This document shows, piece by piece, positions 44,228-53,935 of a stretch of 64,000 nucleotides of DNA. Positions within the stretch are counted from its first letter, which is position 1, and each line of letters starts with the position of its first letter. The notes under the pieces are model-generated. The model did no database searches and was not told the origin of the DNA. It saw nothing but the letters and a program-made list of their open reading frames with translations. The stretch is taken from positions 25,057 to 89,056 of the forward strand of contig JAHFBG010000005.1 in NCBI GenBank assembly GCA_023250155.1, given 5' to 3'. The DNA comes from Candidatus Melainabacteria bacterium. GTDB lineage: Bacteria; Cyanobacteriota; Vampirovibrionia; 2-02-FULL-35-15. Both the position numbers and the translations under genes were made by a program.

Positions 44228-45139
44228 CTATTTACCTAATACAATAGGATTATTAACCACTGTGATTTTAGACGGATTAATTTCTACCTTTGGTCCAGCA
44301 ATCACTGCAGTGTGTCCGCTTTGTGGCAAGGCTGCACTAATTTTTGTAGCGCCAAGTTTCCTTGAATGTAAATCAACATCCACCACAAAATCTTTTTCGG
44401 CTTGATCCGTTAGTACTATTTCAACTCCTGGTCCACCTTCCTCCAAAGTCCCAGAACCAAATGATTTTGCAGTAATCCCTGGTCCTAAAACTGCATGTCC
44501 AAATGTCTCATCTAAGTCAATAACATTCTTATCAAAAAGCAATGGAATAAAAATAGACTCTTCTTTTTGAACTGGTCTTTGAATACTAAGCGTCACTTTA
44601 CTTTGACTAAGTGAAAGCTTCTTTTTTGCATTTCCAACCTTTTCACTGACTACAATTTCACTAGCATTGTCTTTTAGAGGTAATAATGCCACCATAATAT
44701 CTCTGTTTATTACTGCACCCTTAGATAATAAAGCAGGTTCATCAGCCACACTTAGCAATGAAATCTCAGATTGTCCTTCACTGATTGACTTTAAAACAAC
44801 CTTTAGGTTTAGCTGTTCTGGCAAGCCACTTTCATCAAGCTTTAATAAGCCTACTCCAGTCCCTACCATATCCATAGAAGTAGATGCTACAGCAAGAATA
44901 TTTTTAGCAGACAATCCATCAAGTCCCACAGACTCAAAATCTAAAATGTTGCTATCAACCTTAATAGGAATAAAAAGGGTTTGTTGATCTTTTGGTATGC
45001 CACTAACTGTTAGCTCAACAGTATATTGCTGAGGACTGGGTACAGACTTTCTTTTTTTGTCTAATGCAGGTTCTGCAGAAAAGACAAAACCTGGAAACAA
45101 AAAGATTAAGCTTACTAAACACAAAACATATTTTTTCAT
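44228..45139 (-). CDS. Secreted beta-sandwich protein with two repeats
   Basis: 303 residues with a signal peptide (cleavage likely after VFSAEP region, about residue 22). Two beta-rich units follow (about 38-160 and 175-300). Each starts with a strand and an iFIP.kvDsNilDf or iFIPllfDkNViDl motif, then a Gly-rich turn and an amphipathic strand. The plan resembles cohesin-like or other adhesive beta-sandwich domains, but is not diagnostic. It is upstream of the 29-aa and aminotransferase genes in the same direction and downstream of a strong terminator. Confidence 0.6.
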   Translation of the reverse strand: MKKYVLCLVSLIFLFPGFVFSAEPALDKKRKSVPSPQQYTVELTVSGIPKDQQTLFIPIKVDSNILDFESVGLDGLSAKNILAVASTSMDMVGTGVGLLKLDESGLPEQLNLKVVLKSISEGQSEISLLSVADEPALLSKGAVINRDIMVALLPLKDNASEIVVSEKVGNAKKKLSLSQSKVTLSIQRPVQKEESIFIPLLFDKNVIDLDETFGHAVLGPGITAKSFGSGTLEEGGPGVEIVLTDQAEKDFVVDVDLHSRKLGATKISAALPQSGHTAVIAGPKVEINPSKITVVNNPIVLGK

Positions 45140-45204
45140 ATTTTACCTACCAATTCAAAGTTAATTTTAGCAAATCATAAAAATTTAGCTTTAGTAGAAA
45201 ACCT

Positions 45205-45244
45205 CAAAAAAAAGTGGAAGACTAATATATAGCCTCCCACTTTA
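45205..45244 (-). terminator. Rho-independent terminator
   Basis: On the minus strand, AAAGTGG pairs with CCACTTT (plus flanking G-T pairs) around a short loop, followed by eight T residues. It ends the 472-residue surface-protein transcript that stops at 45264. Confidence 0.75.
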
Positions 45245-45263
45245 AATACAGAGATTTAATCTC

Positions 45264-46679
45264 TTACGGAGAGTTACTACATGTTCCTCTTGTCGTAACC
45301 TTAGCTGCTGCTGTGCCTGCACTAGTAGATACATTTACGTAACTACCTTTGCCAAGACAATCGCTTGCAGCAAATACGGCTTTGACTGAAGATGCTTTTG
45401 CAGTAACTTCAGATGTATGACTTGTTGGGACTGTTTCAACTGTTGCATCTGTTAAATTTTTACCTTTAACAGTCAATGTAGTTCCAGTTGATTTGTTGTT
45501 TGCCGATGCTGAAGTTACTTTTGGTGCTTTACCAGTACCAGCTGTAACCATCAATGTACCTATTGAGGAAGCCATTCCATCTACACTCAACTGTAAATCT
45601 GCATCTGTGCCTGTAACATTAATGATTGCTACACCAACATTACTACCAACAAAATCTACCTTTTTACCATTTAAAGTAACTTTTGATGCTTTAGGTCCAC
45701 TAATAGCAACGGCTACTTTGCCTGGTCCAGTAGCTGATGTAGGTGCTAGCAATGAATAGCTAGCTGGTGATACTCCACCAGAAGATGTTGTTGTTCCACC
45801 CGAAGACGATGAAACTGCTGCTGAGTTTGTAATAGTATCTGGGGTTACTTTTGTAGCAATACTACCTGTAACATCAGTTCCACCAGCTACTTCTACCTTT
45901 GTGACGCTAATCATTGTAGAACCTGCCATTGAACCTGCTTTTACCATTGCTGTAATGTTTGCAACACCATCTGTGATACTGCCACTCCATACTGCAGTTA
46001 ATACTCCAGTATCAGTCTTAATATCAGTTAATAGTTGTGTTGCTCCATTACCCATAAATGTAGGTGAGGCACTGTCTAAATCTGCTACTGTTTTATCGCT
46101 AATTGCTACAGTAACATTAACTGCTGTAGTTCCTTTAATTGCATCACCAGTAACTGCAAATGTTACTGAATCTGCACTTAACATTCCACCAGCTCCACCA
46201 CTTGTAGTGGTCATAGTTGAACCACTTGAAGATGTTGTTGTTGTTGCGGCTGCCACTGTAACAGAGCTTATATCAACTGTTGCTGATGCACCTGTTAAAG
46301 CTGCTCCACCTAACATATCTAATACCATTCCAACTGTTACGTTTGACATTCCAGCTACAACACCTTCTAAAGGGACTGTAACCATAAATGTTGCGGGTAG
46401 TGTTGCGCTTGTACTAATAATGCCTACGCCTGCAGACATACTGTCTGTAATTGCTAATGAACCACTAACGTCACTTGAAGCTGAAGAACCTAGTTTTACT
46501 ACTGCTGTATCAACTGTTACTTCAACTGCTAGTCCATTGTTTCCAGCTGGGACACCACTAACAGTAATTACTGCTTGATTTGGTGTAGCTGTTTGTGCTT
46601 TTGCTGCATGCAAGTTTAATGTAAAAAAACTTACCATTAGTAAGAGCACTAAAACCCATGAAGTTGCTCTCTTTAACAT
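45264..46679 (-). CDS. Secreted Ser/Thr-rich multi-domain surface protein
   Basis: About 471 residues from the ATG at 46679, chosen because GGAGG lies 8 bases upstream and a signal peptide starts there (MLKRATSWVLVLLLMVSFF, cleavage after AKAQ or so). Two beta-sandwich repeats (about 30-150 and 170-280) resemble those of the next gene. A Ser/Gly/Thr-rich linker and a C-terminal IPT/TIG-like region (about 375-465, with SVKAVFAASDCLGKGSYVNV) follow. The base composition is visibly G+C-richer than the neighbours. It is likely part of the cell surface and a plausible target of the glycosyltransferases upstream. Confidence 0.65.
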   Translation of the reverse strand: MLKRATSWVLVLLLMVSFFTLNLHAAKAQTATPNQAVITVSGVPAGNNGLAVEVTVDTAVVKLGSSASSDVSGSLAITDSMSAGVGIISTSATLPATFMVTVPLEGVVAGMSNVTVGMVLDMLGGAALTGASATVDISSVTVAAATTTTSSSGSTMTTTSGGAGGMLSADSVTFAVTGDAIKGTTAVNVTVAISDKTVADLDSASPTFMGNGATQLLTDIKTDTGVLTAVWSGSITDGVANITAMVKAGSMAGSTMISVTKVEVAGGTDVTGSIATKVTPDTITNSAAVSSSSGGTTTSSGGVSPASYSLLAPTSATGPGKVAVAISGPKASKVTLNGKKVDFVGSNVGVAIINVTGTDADLQLSVDGMASSIGTLMVTAGTGKAPKVTSASANNKSTGTTLTVKGKNLTDATVETVPTSHTSEVTAKASSVKAVFAASDCLGKGSYVNVSTSAGTAAAKVTTRGTCSNSP

Positions 46680-46784
46680 TTTATTTTCCTCCAACCTTTC
46701 TTTTCTTTTTCTTAGTATTTTTGACAAATCTTTAAATTTTTTTAATGTATTGAAGATTTTTTGAAGCTTACTTTGTAATTTTTT

Positions 46785-46824
46785 ATAAAAAACTGACGGG
46801 CCTCCCTCATTAAGAGAAAGGCCC
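46785..46824 (-). terminator. Rho-independent terminator of the 1371-aa gene
   Basis: On the minus strand GGGCCTTTCTC pairs with GAGGGAGGCCC over 11 base pairs (two G-T) around loop TTAAT, followed by GTCAGTTTTTTA. It starts 16 bases after the stop at 46840. Confidence 0.9.
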
Positions 46825-46839
46825 ATCCTGTTTTTACTG

Positions 46840-49800
46840 TTAGCTAAGGCCTAGTGCAGACTTAGCAGCTTTAATTACACCAGCTAGTTTAGATCCACCA
46901 GCGGTGACTATTGCTGAGAGTCCACCTTTACCTGTTACGTATGAAAGTACTTCTGCAACTGTAGCCTTACCGTCAGATCCAGCGATTTCAGTAAATACTG
47001 TATCTTCTGTTTCTCCGGTAGTTCCACCTGCACACAGTACTGTCTTAGTTACAGATGTGGTCTTTGAACCGCTTACTTGTTGAGTAACATTGACTGTTAC
47101 GCTTGTAGCTGGAGATGCGCAATCTCCTCTAAGTTTTGCGGTAAATGAACCATCATCTGAAGATACTACTGTAGTTGAGTCATAGGTTGTTGACCCTGTA
47201 GTAATCACAACTTCTGCACCTCCATCAACTGATCCTGCAGTACCTGTTACGGTAATTACTTGATCTGTTGCTGGTGAACCACTTGAGCTTACTGCTGCAC
47301 CGGCAGCTGTAATCTTTGATCCGTCTGCATTCATAGCTGATGTAACTATTTTTGCAAATGGATTTATTTGTGGAGTTCCTTGAGCAGTTAGTCTGGATGT
47401 TAGCAATTGATTTGCTAAACCACCAGTACCAATTTGGACTCCAGCTTGCTCGAGTTGGTTGAGTGCTTTGGTTGAACCTTGTGAATAAGGTGAGAACACT
47501 GTTGGAGTTGTTGCACTGTTTGCAGATGAAGAACCTGGAGTATTTACTACTACTCCTACATCTTGTGCATAAAACTCAACTGAAGAGACTAAGTCAGTGG
47601 TAGTACTTGTAGCACTTCCAAGCTTAAGATTCTTCACAGTAATTGTTGTTGTGTTTTGCATTGGATCTAGTGAACCTTGTTTGATTCCTATGATGAGTGT
47701 TCCAATTGGTGCATTTGCATCATTTGAAGCACTTGCAACTATTACTGGATTTCCATCAGCAACAATTGAAGCATCTGAGAAGGTAAGATCTGCTGCTACT
47801 GGTGCAGTAGCAAATGCTGTACCTGCTGCAGGCACTACCCAGATTTGTCCTCTGGTTAATGGTGTTGATAGGAATGAATTTTCTGGATCTAAGTTACGTG
47901 CTGATACTCTACCACCGATAGGTATAGATCTTGCACTTAACTCAGTAACCTTGAATGGATGTGATGTGGTTGTAGAACCGCCAACTAATCTTGGTGTAGA
48001 ACCAATCATTGCATTGGTTGATACTTCACCTTTAGTTGACATTGCTACATCATCAGCAAATCCAAAGCTGAATGCTGCTGTTGCTGTACCTAACATTACA
48101 GTGCCTAAATTAGAAACAATCGTTGGACTGTTTAATTTGTTTTGAGCGACAACTGTACCTGTTAAGTCACCTGTAGTGCCTGTAGAACAGAACAAGTCTT
48201 GAGCATCAATCTTTAATAAGACTGCGTCAGTAGTTGTAGCGTCAGTTCCAACACCTGTTGCAGAGGTAAGACCGAATCTTACTTTTGCTGCTGTTGAACC
48301 TGCGGCTGGGACTACTATATTGGCAACTGATAATGCTGTATCTAGTCCTGCAAGAATACCAGCTGCTTGTGAAGCTGATACACCTGCTGTACTAGTAAGA
48401 GTGAACCTTGCTACGTCATTACCACCTACGTTGTTAGCACCATTTGTAGATGCTGTGTTGTTATCATCATTATCATCAATAACATCACATGCAGTTGGTA
48501 GTGATACTTCAAATACTGTAGCATTTGTACTGCCACCTACTTGATTTACAAGTTCACTAAAGCCAGTAGCAGTCAATTCTTTTACCAAGACACCTCTGCC
48601 TTCACCTTGTACTACTGGTGAACCATCGATGACTTGAGTACCGGATACTGAGCTTGCTGCTCCACCTGTGAAAATTGGTGGTGGGTTTGCAATAGCACCA
48701 CTTGTACATGCTGAACCTACTGCAGAGTCTAGTGTACCTGTGCTAATACCACTAAGTACTACACTTGATGAACCACCACTTGTACAATCAACGGCTACGT
48801 TGCTTGATTCAGATAGTGCCACACCTTGTGCTGATACTAGTGTACTAGTACCACCTGTAGCTGGAACTCCTACGAGTTTGGCTAGATTTAAAGTAGTAGT
48901 ACCGGTTAAGTTATTTCCACTTAACTGTGCAATTACATTGACATCTGATGCAAATGTATTGCTTATATTAGAAACTGTAAGTCTTGGTGTAACTGCAATA
49001 GTATCTCTTGTAGCATCAAACCCATTTTGAACTGGGAACAATGTCAATGTATTGTTAGAACATGATGCATATAAAAGAACGTTGTCTAGATTGGTTGTGT
49101 CAGCTGTAGATTGACGTCTACCAGCTAAGAATGTTGGATTTGTTGTTAGCGCACCAGGTGTAGTTCCTACAATGTTAGTGAGGGATTGAGTATAGAAATT
49201 GCTCAAACTACTAACTAAGAACTTAGTACCTGCTTGAGAAGCTGCAATTCTTTGAAATGAAGCTGTAGTTGTAGAAGTTGCAACAGATGAGCTACTTAAA
49301 ATAGCAAACCATCCAGCAACTGGTGTAGTGTTAGCACCACAAAGTAATCTTAAATCAACAAGATTTGTACTAAATGGTTCATTCGCTAAAGTTCCTGGCG
49401 CAGCACCACCTGATTGATCAAGTAATCCTCCACCTGCTCCAGCTGCTGCACCAAGTGTGGTTGCATTAGCACCAACAGATTCTTGGATAGTGTAACCAGT
49501 TCCACCAGTAACGGCTTGAATTGCGGCAACACCCCATTGATTACCCGCTGCAAAGTCTGTTGTTGTTGTGTCTTGAAGAGCTAAAACAGTGTTGTCTAAG
49601 GTAGCTGCCCTTAATGATCCCAAGAAACCATGTCTTGAGTTTTGTGTTCCACTAAGTCCGGCTGCTGCTGGAAGTAGTCCTGCTGTTGTACTTTCAATAA
49701 TAATATCTACTGCATTTAATGTCGTAGTAGCAGTAGCATTGTCATCAGAAAATGTAACTGTAATAGGTGCAGATACGTTATTTCCAAAAAGTGAAGATGA

Positions 49801-50955
49801 AACATCAAGAGCAGCTATTCCAGGAGCTTCTGCTGCTGTATCAATATCACTTGTTAGTTCACCTGTTGCAAATACTTGATCTTTTGTAGCCGATCCTGTA
49901 CCTGTCTTACCTCTAATTAAGATAGGTTCTAAGTCTACAGATGGCCCAGCTGCTGCAGTGTTCGTAACAGTATCAAATATATTTACGCTTGTAGCTGTAG
50001 ATATTTGGCCTAGTGCAATCAAGTTTGAGCTTGCTGCGTGTTTGTCATATAAATCAGCAGCATCATCATCAGAATCCGATACGGCTTCTAATTGGCCTGC
50101 TGGAGATGTAACTGTACATAGATTTATGGTTCCTGTTAATCCAGGAATTGCTGCTGCTGCTGTACCTGTAGTAGAAACAGAACCGTTAGCTGCCTGAACT
50201 GAAGTGGTTCCAATACCAGATGGTGGATTTGCATCAAGAGTAGCTTGTAATGTACCACTTAATGCGCCATCACCTGATGGTGGAATTGCAATTCCTAAAC
50301 CTGTAATTGTAATTGTAGCTGTATTTGTACCAGTGTTTGTTTTTGGATATGTTTCAGTACCAAATGCAGTGGATGCTGAGTCAGCGTCTCTTGCAATAGC
50401 AACGATAGCTCTACCAATACCTGCTGTACCTGTTGTAACAACACCTACACTAATACCAAGACTACTGTCAGCAGTACCTGTAGTAGAGTCTTGGGAAATT
50501 GCATTTGATATTACAGCATTTGCTGTAGCAAGATGATTTGATGATCCTGCTGTACTACTGTTTTGGAAACCTGGGACTATAACAAAGTTTGTACCAGTAG
50601 GGGGGGTAAGTGAAAAAACATTCCCAATAACATCCCCTGGGGTTGAAATACTTCCTGCCAGTGTTGCTCGAGCATTTGGGGTTGTAGCTCCAACTGCTGC
50701 TACTGTATCTTGTGCAGGGGATATTTCTGAAGCTGTTAAGCTGATTTGAATTGTACCTATATTATAGACAGTTACTAATGCACCGCTTGCTGTTGTGCCT
50801 GTGTGTTGAAAACAGGTACCAGCTGATGGTGCTGTAATTGTTATAGCTGCTTGAGCACTTGGCCCAAATAGCGATAGGAGGTTTGAAAGCATAAATGCGA
50901 AAACAAACAACAGCGCTATCTGGCGCTTAGTCTTTTTCGTTGAAATCAATTTCAT
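46840..50955 (-). CDS. Giant secreted Ser/Thr-rich surface protein
   Basis: 1371 residues, a full-length paralogue of the protein at 20371. It has a signal peptide (cleavage probably after PSAQA, about residue 36), then beta-type sequence dominated by Thr, Ser, Ala, Gly, Asn and Val. Shared blocks include PPTGTNFVIVPGFQ, RRLAVEPILIRG-like stretches, the NLVDLRLLC and YASCSNNTLTLFPVQNG cysteine regions, VSARNLDPENS, and the C-terminal EIAGSDGKATVAEVLSYV...AAKSALGLS. The gene is visibly G+C-richer than average and ends at a strong terminator, both suggesting high expression. It is probably an S-layer-like or outer-surface protein. Confidence 0.75.
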   Translation of the reverse strand: MKLISTKKTKRQIALLFVFAFMLSNLLSLFGPSAQAAITITAPSAGTCFQHTGTTASGALVTVYNIGTIQISLTASEISPAQDTVAAVGATTPNARATLAGSISTPGDVIGNVFSLTPPTGTNFVIVPGFQNSSTAGSSNHLATANAVISNAISQDSTTGTADSSLGISVGVVTTGTAGIGRAIVAIARDADSASTAFGTETYPKTNTGTNTATITITGLGIAIPPSGDGALSGTLQATLDANPPSGIGTTSVQAANGSVSTTGTAAAAIPGLTGTINLCTVTSPAGQLEAVSDSDDDAADLYDKHAASSNLIALGQISTATSVNIFDTVTNTAAAGPSVDLEPILIRGKTGTGSATKDQVFATGELTSDIDTAAEAPGIAALDVSSSLFGNNVSAPITVTFSDDNATATTTLNAVDIIIESTTAGLLPAAAGLSGTQNSRHGFLGSLRAATLDNTVLALQDTTTTDFAAGNQWGVAAIQAVTGGTGYTIQESVGANATTLGAAAGAGGGLLDQSGGAAPGTLANEPFSTNLVDLRLLCGANTTPVAGWFAILSSSSVATSTTTASFQRIAASQAGTKFLVSSLSNFYTQSLTNIVGTTPGALTTNPTFLAGRRQSTADTTNLDNVLLYASCSNNTLTLFPVQNGFDATRDTIAVTPRLTVSNISNTFASDVNVIAQLSGNNLTGTTTLNLAKLVGVPATGGTSTLVSAQGVALSESSNVAVDCTSGGSSSVVLSGISTGTLDSAVGSACTSGAIANPPPIFTGGAASSVSGTQVIDGSPVVQGEGRGVLVKELTATGFSELVNQVGGSTNATVFEVSLPTACDVIDDNDDNNTASTNGANNVGGNDVARFTLTSTAGVSASQAAGILAGLDTALSVANIVVPAAGSTAAKVRFGLTSATGVGTDATTTDAVLLKIDAQDLFCSTGTTGDLTGTVVAQNKLNSPTIVSNLGTVMLGTATAAFSFGFADDVAMSTKGEVSTNAMIGSTPRLVGGSTTTSHPFKVTELSARSIPIGGRVSARNLDPENSFLSTPLTRGQIWVVPAAGTAFATAPVAADLTFSDASIVADGNPVIVASASNDANAPIGTLIIGIKQGSLDPMQNTTTITVKNLKLGSATSTTTDLVSSVEFYAQDVGVVVNTPGSSSANSATTPTVFSPYSQGSTKALNQLEQAGVQIGTGGLANQLLTSRLTAQGTPQINPFAKIVTSAMNADGSKITAAGAAVSSSGSPATDQVITVTGTAGSVDGGAEVVITTGSTTYDSTTVVSSDDGSFTAKLRGDCASPATSVTVNVTQQVSGSKTTSVTKTVLCAGGTTGETEDTVFTEIAGSDGKATVAEVLSYVTGKGGLSAIVTAGGSKLAGVIKAAKSALGLS

Positions 50956-51414
50956 TAATTTCTACTCCTTTTTAATTTATTTTTGTTAACTTTATTTAAC
51001 TTTTTTTGTGCTTAGGTCAATTTCACTTGCAAATTTTCCATATTTGTTTTATGGAATAAATTCAAATTAAATTGGACTAAACACGCCAGAATTAACAATA
51101 CACCAGTTTGTTTGAACTTCAATCCTTTCATAAAGTTCCTGTTAACATGCTTTTTCTCACATAAAACGGTATCACGAATTTAATATGTTATTTATTCCAT
51201 TGAACACTTAATAATATTAGCTATTTTAGGATTTGCGATAAAGCATATTTAGTCTGTAATTAGAATAATTTTTAGGAGAAATCCTAACTCGTTAAAAGAC
51301 ATATACTAATCAAAAAGTGAAATAAAACAGTTAATAAAAAATGCGAAGAAGTTAGTATATAAAAGAATCATTATCATAAATTAAGCAAGATTTAATATTT
51401 GAATCTACCTTCAA
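50956..51414. other. 459-base divergent intergenic region
   Basis: It separates the 1371-aa gene (minus) from the GT-C array (plus). The minus side has an AAAAAGGAG sequence before its ATG. No gene, tRNA or clear hairpin is seen. A TAGGA-GAAA-TCCTA dyad at about 51272-51285 is the only short symmetry noted. Both promoters must lie here. Confidence 0.5.
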
Positions 51415-53841
51415 ATGCCAAAAATAAATAAAAACCAAAATCAACATAAAAAAAAGAATGTTTTTGACACTAAGTTTTATTTTCTACTTTCTTCTTTACT
51501 TATAGTTTTTATTGTTTACTCATTTTCATTGTTTAGGCCCTGGCAGCCATTTGATGAGAGAGTATTTTACAGTGAAAGTCTTTTTCCAACACCTACAAGA
51601 TTTAGTGAAATCGATGAGATTATTCGTTCATTTGTTTTAAATTATCACACAGAATCTATGAACACATTTTTTTCAAACCTAATGACAATAAGGTCTAATA
51701 CTTTAGCTTCAATCTTAATCATATTTGTATCTTTCTTATTTAAGAACAATGCTTTCTTCTATCACTTACTTCAACTTGGAATTCATATAATGAATACAAC
51801 TTTAGTCTGGGTTATTCTATATAAATGCCTGAAAATCTACATCAATAAGTCTCTAAATAAACTTGAATACTTGTTGATTTCATTTTTTACATTGGTATGG
51901 GGACTTCATAGTGCAAATACTGAAGCTGTTTTATTGGTGACAAACTGGGACACCATTCTCACTTATACTTTTTGCTTTCTTTTTATACTTTATGAAATTA
52001 ATCTGATTTCAAAAAGTAGATTTCAAACTTCAAGAGTAAAAAGTGCAATCATAATATCAGTATTTACACTAATTATGTTCTTTACTGAATATGCCTATAC
52101 TCTGCCTTTAATCATCTTATTTCTAACATTTTCATTAATACTTAGAATTACAACCAATATAAAGGAATCACTTCTATATTCTGCAAATAAATCTCTTCCT
52201 TATCTTATAGGATTGTTTTTATATATTATTCTTTCGCTATGTAAGCCGAATTCAACACTAGCTAACATTATCCATACATCTAACATTTCAAGTAATAACT
52301 TGCCCTTCCTTATATCTTCTTTTATTGAAAGAAATATCTGGCTTGTCCCTCAAATATTTATTCATTTTTTAAAAATAGTGCTTTTTCCTAAAGCACTTAC
52401 TTTATATCAATCAAACCACGTACACCTAGCTAATACTTTTTTTGAACCATATTCAATCTTTTGTACTTGTTTTTATTTTTTATCAATAACCCTTCCTCTC
52501 ATTTTATTCTTGGTTTTTAGGAATAAAAGAAGTTACGTTTTTATTTGTCCATTGTTTTATGCATTTTACTCTTCATTAATTCCATTTTTACATATAGTTC
52601 TACCTACATACTGCCTATCTGCAGACCGATACTGTTACTTCCCATCATTTGTACTTGTTTTCATTTTTGCTTGTATTGCTTTTTCAATGTATGACATAAT
52701 ATTTCCAAAATACTCAAAACAAGTGATTAGCATACTTTCTTGTGTTCTATTAATCTTAACTTTAAGAACATTAGTAAGAATTCAAGAATGGAATAATCCT
52801 TATCTCTTATATAAATCAGCCATAAGAATCGATAAGAATCCTCTCTATAAAGGACAAAAGCTAATTGTTTTTGCTGATTATGTAGGCTCATTAGGAAAAC
52901 AAAAAGAAATGGAGGATTTGCTTACAGAAAGCTTACATGGGCTTCAGTCTGCACTAAAACAATTAAAGCATGAAAGAAAACAATATCCAGACCAGCCACA
53001 AACATTGAAATATTATGGACTAGATTTGAATGCCTTAATAATAAAGGCTGCATATGCAATTTCTACTATAAAAAATGATAACTATCAAGAACCTGCTCAA
53101 GATACTTTGAAATTTTATAAGCCCTATATAGATAAAAAGATTAACCTCGCTGGTATAAATGCAATTGACTTATATAGTGAGCTTTTAATAAAAGCTGGCG
53201 AAATAAAAAGGGCTAAAGAAGTTCTTGAACAAGGTTTAAAAATGTACCCATATTCGTCAGCATTGATTTTTGAGCTGGCTAATTATTATTTTCAAATAGA
53301 AAAAGATTTAAATAAAACTTTTGAAACACTTCAAAAAGCTTATAAGTATTTTCCAAATGATATAAATACATTAAAAAAACTTTTACTATATTATGAAACT
53401 ATCCATGATAATAAAAACATAGCAAAGTTCTCTTATCTCCTTGGTTTAAGAACACACTCAGAAGAAAATTATCAAAAAGCTGCAATAATCTATCTAAACT
53501 CAAACGAGCTAACTCTTGCTCATAAAACTCTTAAAAAATTAGCTCAACTAAATAGCAGTAATCCTCTTACACTCTTGCTTTCAAGCAGATATCTTGATCT
53601 AACTGGAAACAGAAGTCAAATTCCTGAATTGCTTAATAGTGCTTATAACATAAGCAAAGCAAAAGGAAAGGATGAAAATGTTAGCGTTACAAAAAGTATT
53701 TTAGCCAGCTTGATTAATGTATATGCCCAAAAAGGTGACTTGGTAAATGCGAAAAAATATTTGGGTGATTTTGAAAATGTGAGAAATTTAACTGAAGAAG
53801 ATCTAAAGCAAATCAATCTAATTAAGGCAAACCTTAATTAG
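51415..53841 (+). CDS. TMTC-like GT-C glycosyltransferase with TPR, copy 1
   Basis: 808 residues. An N-terminal membrane helix leads to an outer loop with PFDERVFYSESLFP, then about ten hydrophobic segments. Conserved landmarks are LHSANTEAVLLVTNWD, RNIWLVPQIFIHFLKIVLFP, and CLSADRYCYFPSFVLV. These are the plan of polyprenol-sugar-dependent GT-C enzymes, in which an acidic pair in the first outer loop is catalytic; the related TMTC family O-mannosylates proteins. The C-terminal third (about 480-800) is soluble TPR-type helical repeats (GLKMYPYSSALIFELANYY). It is the first of six tandem copies and pairs most closely with copy 2. Confidence 0.75.
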   Translation: MPKINKNQNQHKKKNVFDTKFYFLLSSLLIVFIVYSFSLFRPWQPFDERVFYSESLFPTPTRFSEIDEIIRSFVLNYHTESMNTFFSNLMTIRSNTLASILIIFVSFLFKNNAFFYHLLQLGIHIMNTTLVWVILYKCLKIYINKSLNKLEYLLISFFTLVWGLHSANTEAVLLVTNWDTILTYTFCFLFILYEINLISKSRFQTSRVKSAIIISVFTLIMFFTEYAYTLPLIILFLTFSLILRITTNIKESLLYSANKSLPYLIGLFLYIILSLCKPNSTLANIIHTSNISSNNLPFLISSFIERNIWLVPQIFIHFLKIVLFPKALTLYQSNHVHLANTFFEPYSIFCTCFYFLSITLPLILFLVFRNKRSYVFICPLFYAFYSSLIPFLHIVLPTYCLSADRYCYFPSFVLVFIFACIAFSMYDIIFPKYSKQVISILSCVLLILTLRTLVRIQEWNNPYLLYKSAIRIDKNPLYKGQKLIVFADYVGSLGKQKEMEDLLTESLHGLQSALKQLKHERKQYPDQPQTLKYYGLDLNALIIKAAYAISTIKNDNYQEPAQDTLKFYKPYIDKKINLAGINAIDLYSELLIKAGEIKRAKEVLEQGLKMYPYSSALIFELANYYFQIEKDLNKTFETLQKAYKYFPNDINTLKKLLLYYETIHDNKNIAKFSYLLGLRTHSEENYQKAAIIYLNSNELTLAHKTLKKLAQLNSSNPLTLLLSSRYLDLTGNRSQIPELLNSAYNISKAKGKDENVSVTKSILASLINVYAQKGDLVNAKKYLGDFENVRNLTEEDLKQINLIKANLN

Positions 53842-53935
53842 AACTCGCGGATAGACAGAGGACAGAGCGAGAGCGTAGAGCGTTTAGCGTATAGAAGAAC
53901 AGAGGCAGGAAACAAGAGGCAAGAAGCAAGGGTTT
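53842..53935 (+). repeat. Purine-rich repeat leader before copy 2
   Basis: The whole gap between copies 1 and 2 is a degenerate run of GACAGAG-, GCGTAGAGCGT-, AGAACAGAGG- and AACAAGAGGCAAGAAGC-type units. It is the only gap of any length inside the array. It ends at the GTG start of copy 2. Confidence 0.6.

Noticed and set aside
45901..46578. Long open frame antisense to the surface protein gene
   Set aside because: It is the shadow of a Thr/Ser/Ala-rich gene on the opposite strand, and its composition mirrors that gene; no ribosome-binding sequence supports it. The same applies to antisense frames at 47597-50536 and 22665-24122.
46680..46826. 49-residue N-terminal extension of the surface protein at 45264
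   Set aside because: It would start within the terminator of the upstream gene and place the signal peptide internally; the ATG at 46679 has GGAGG and begins the signal peptide.
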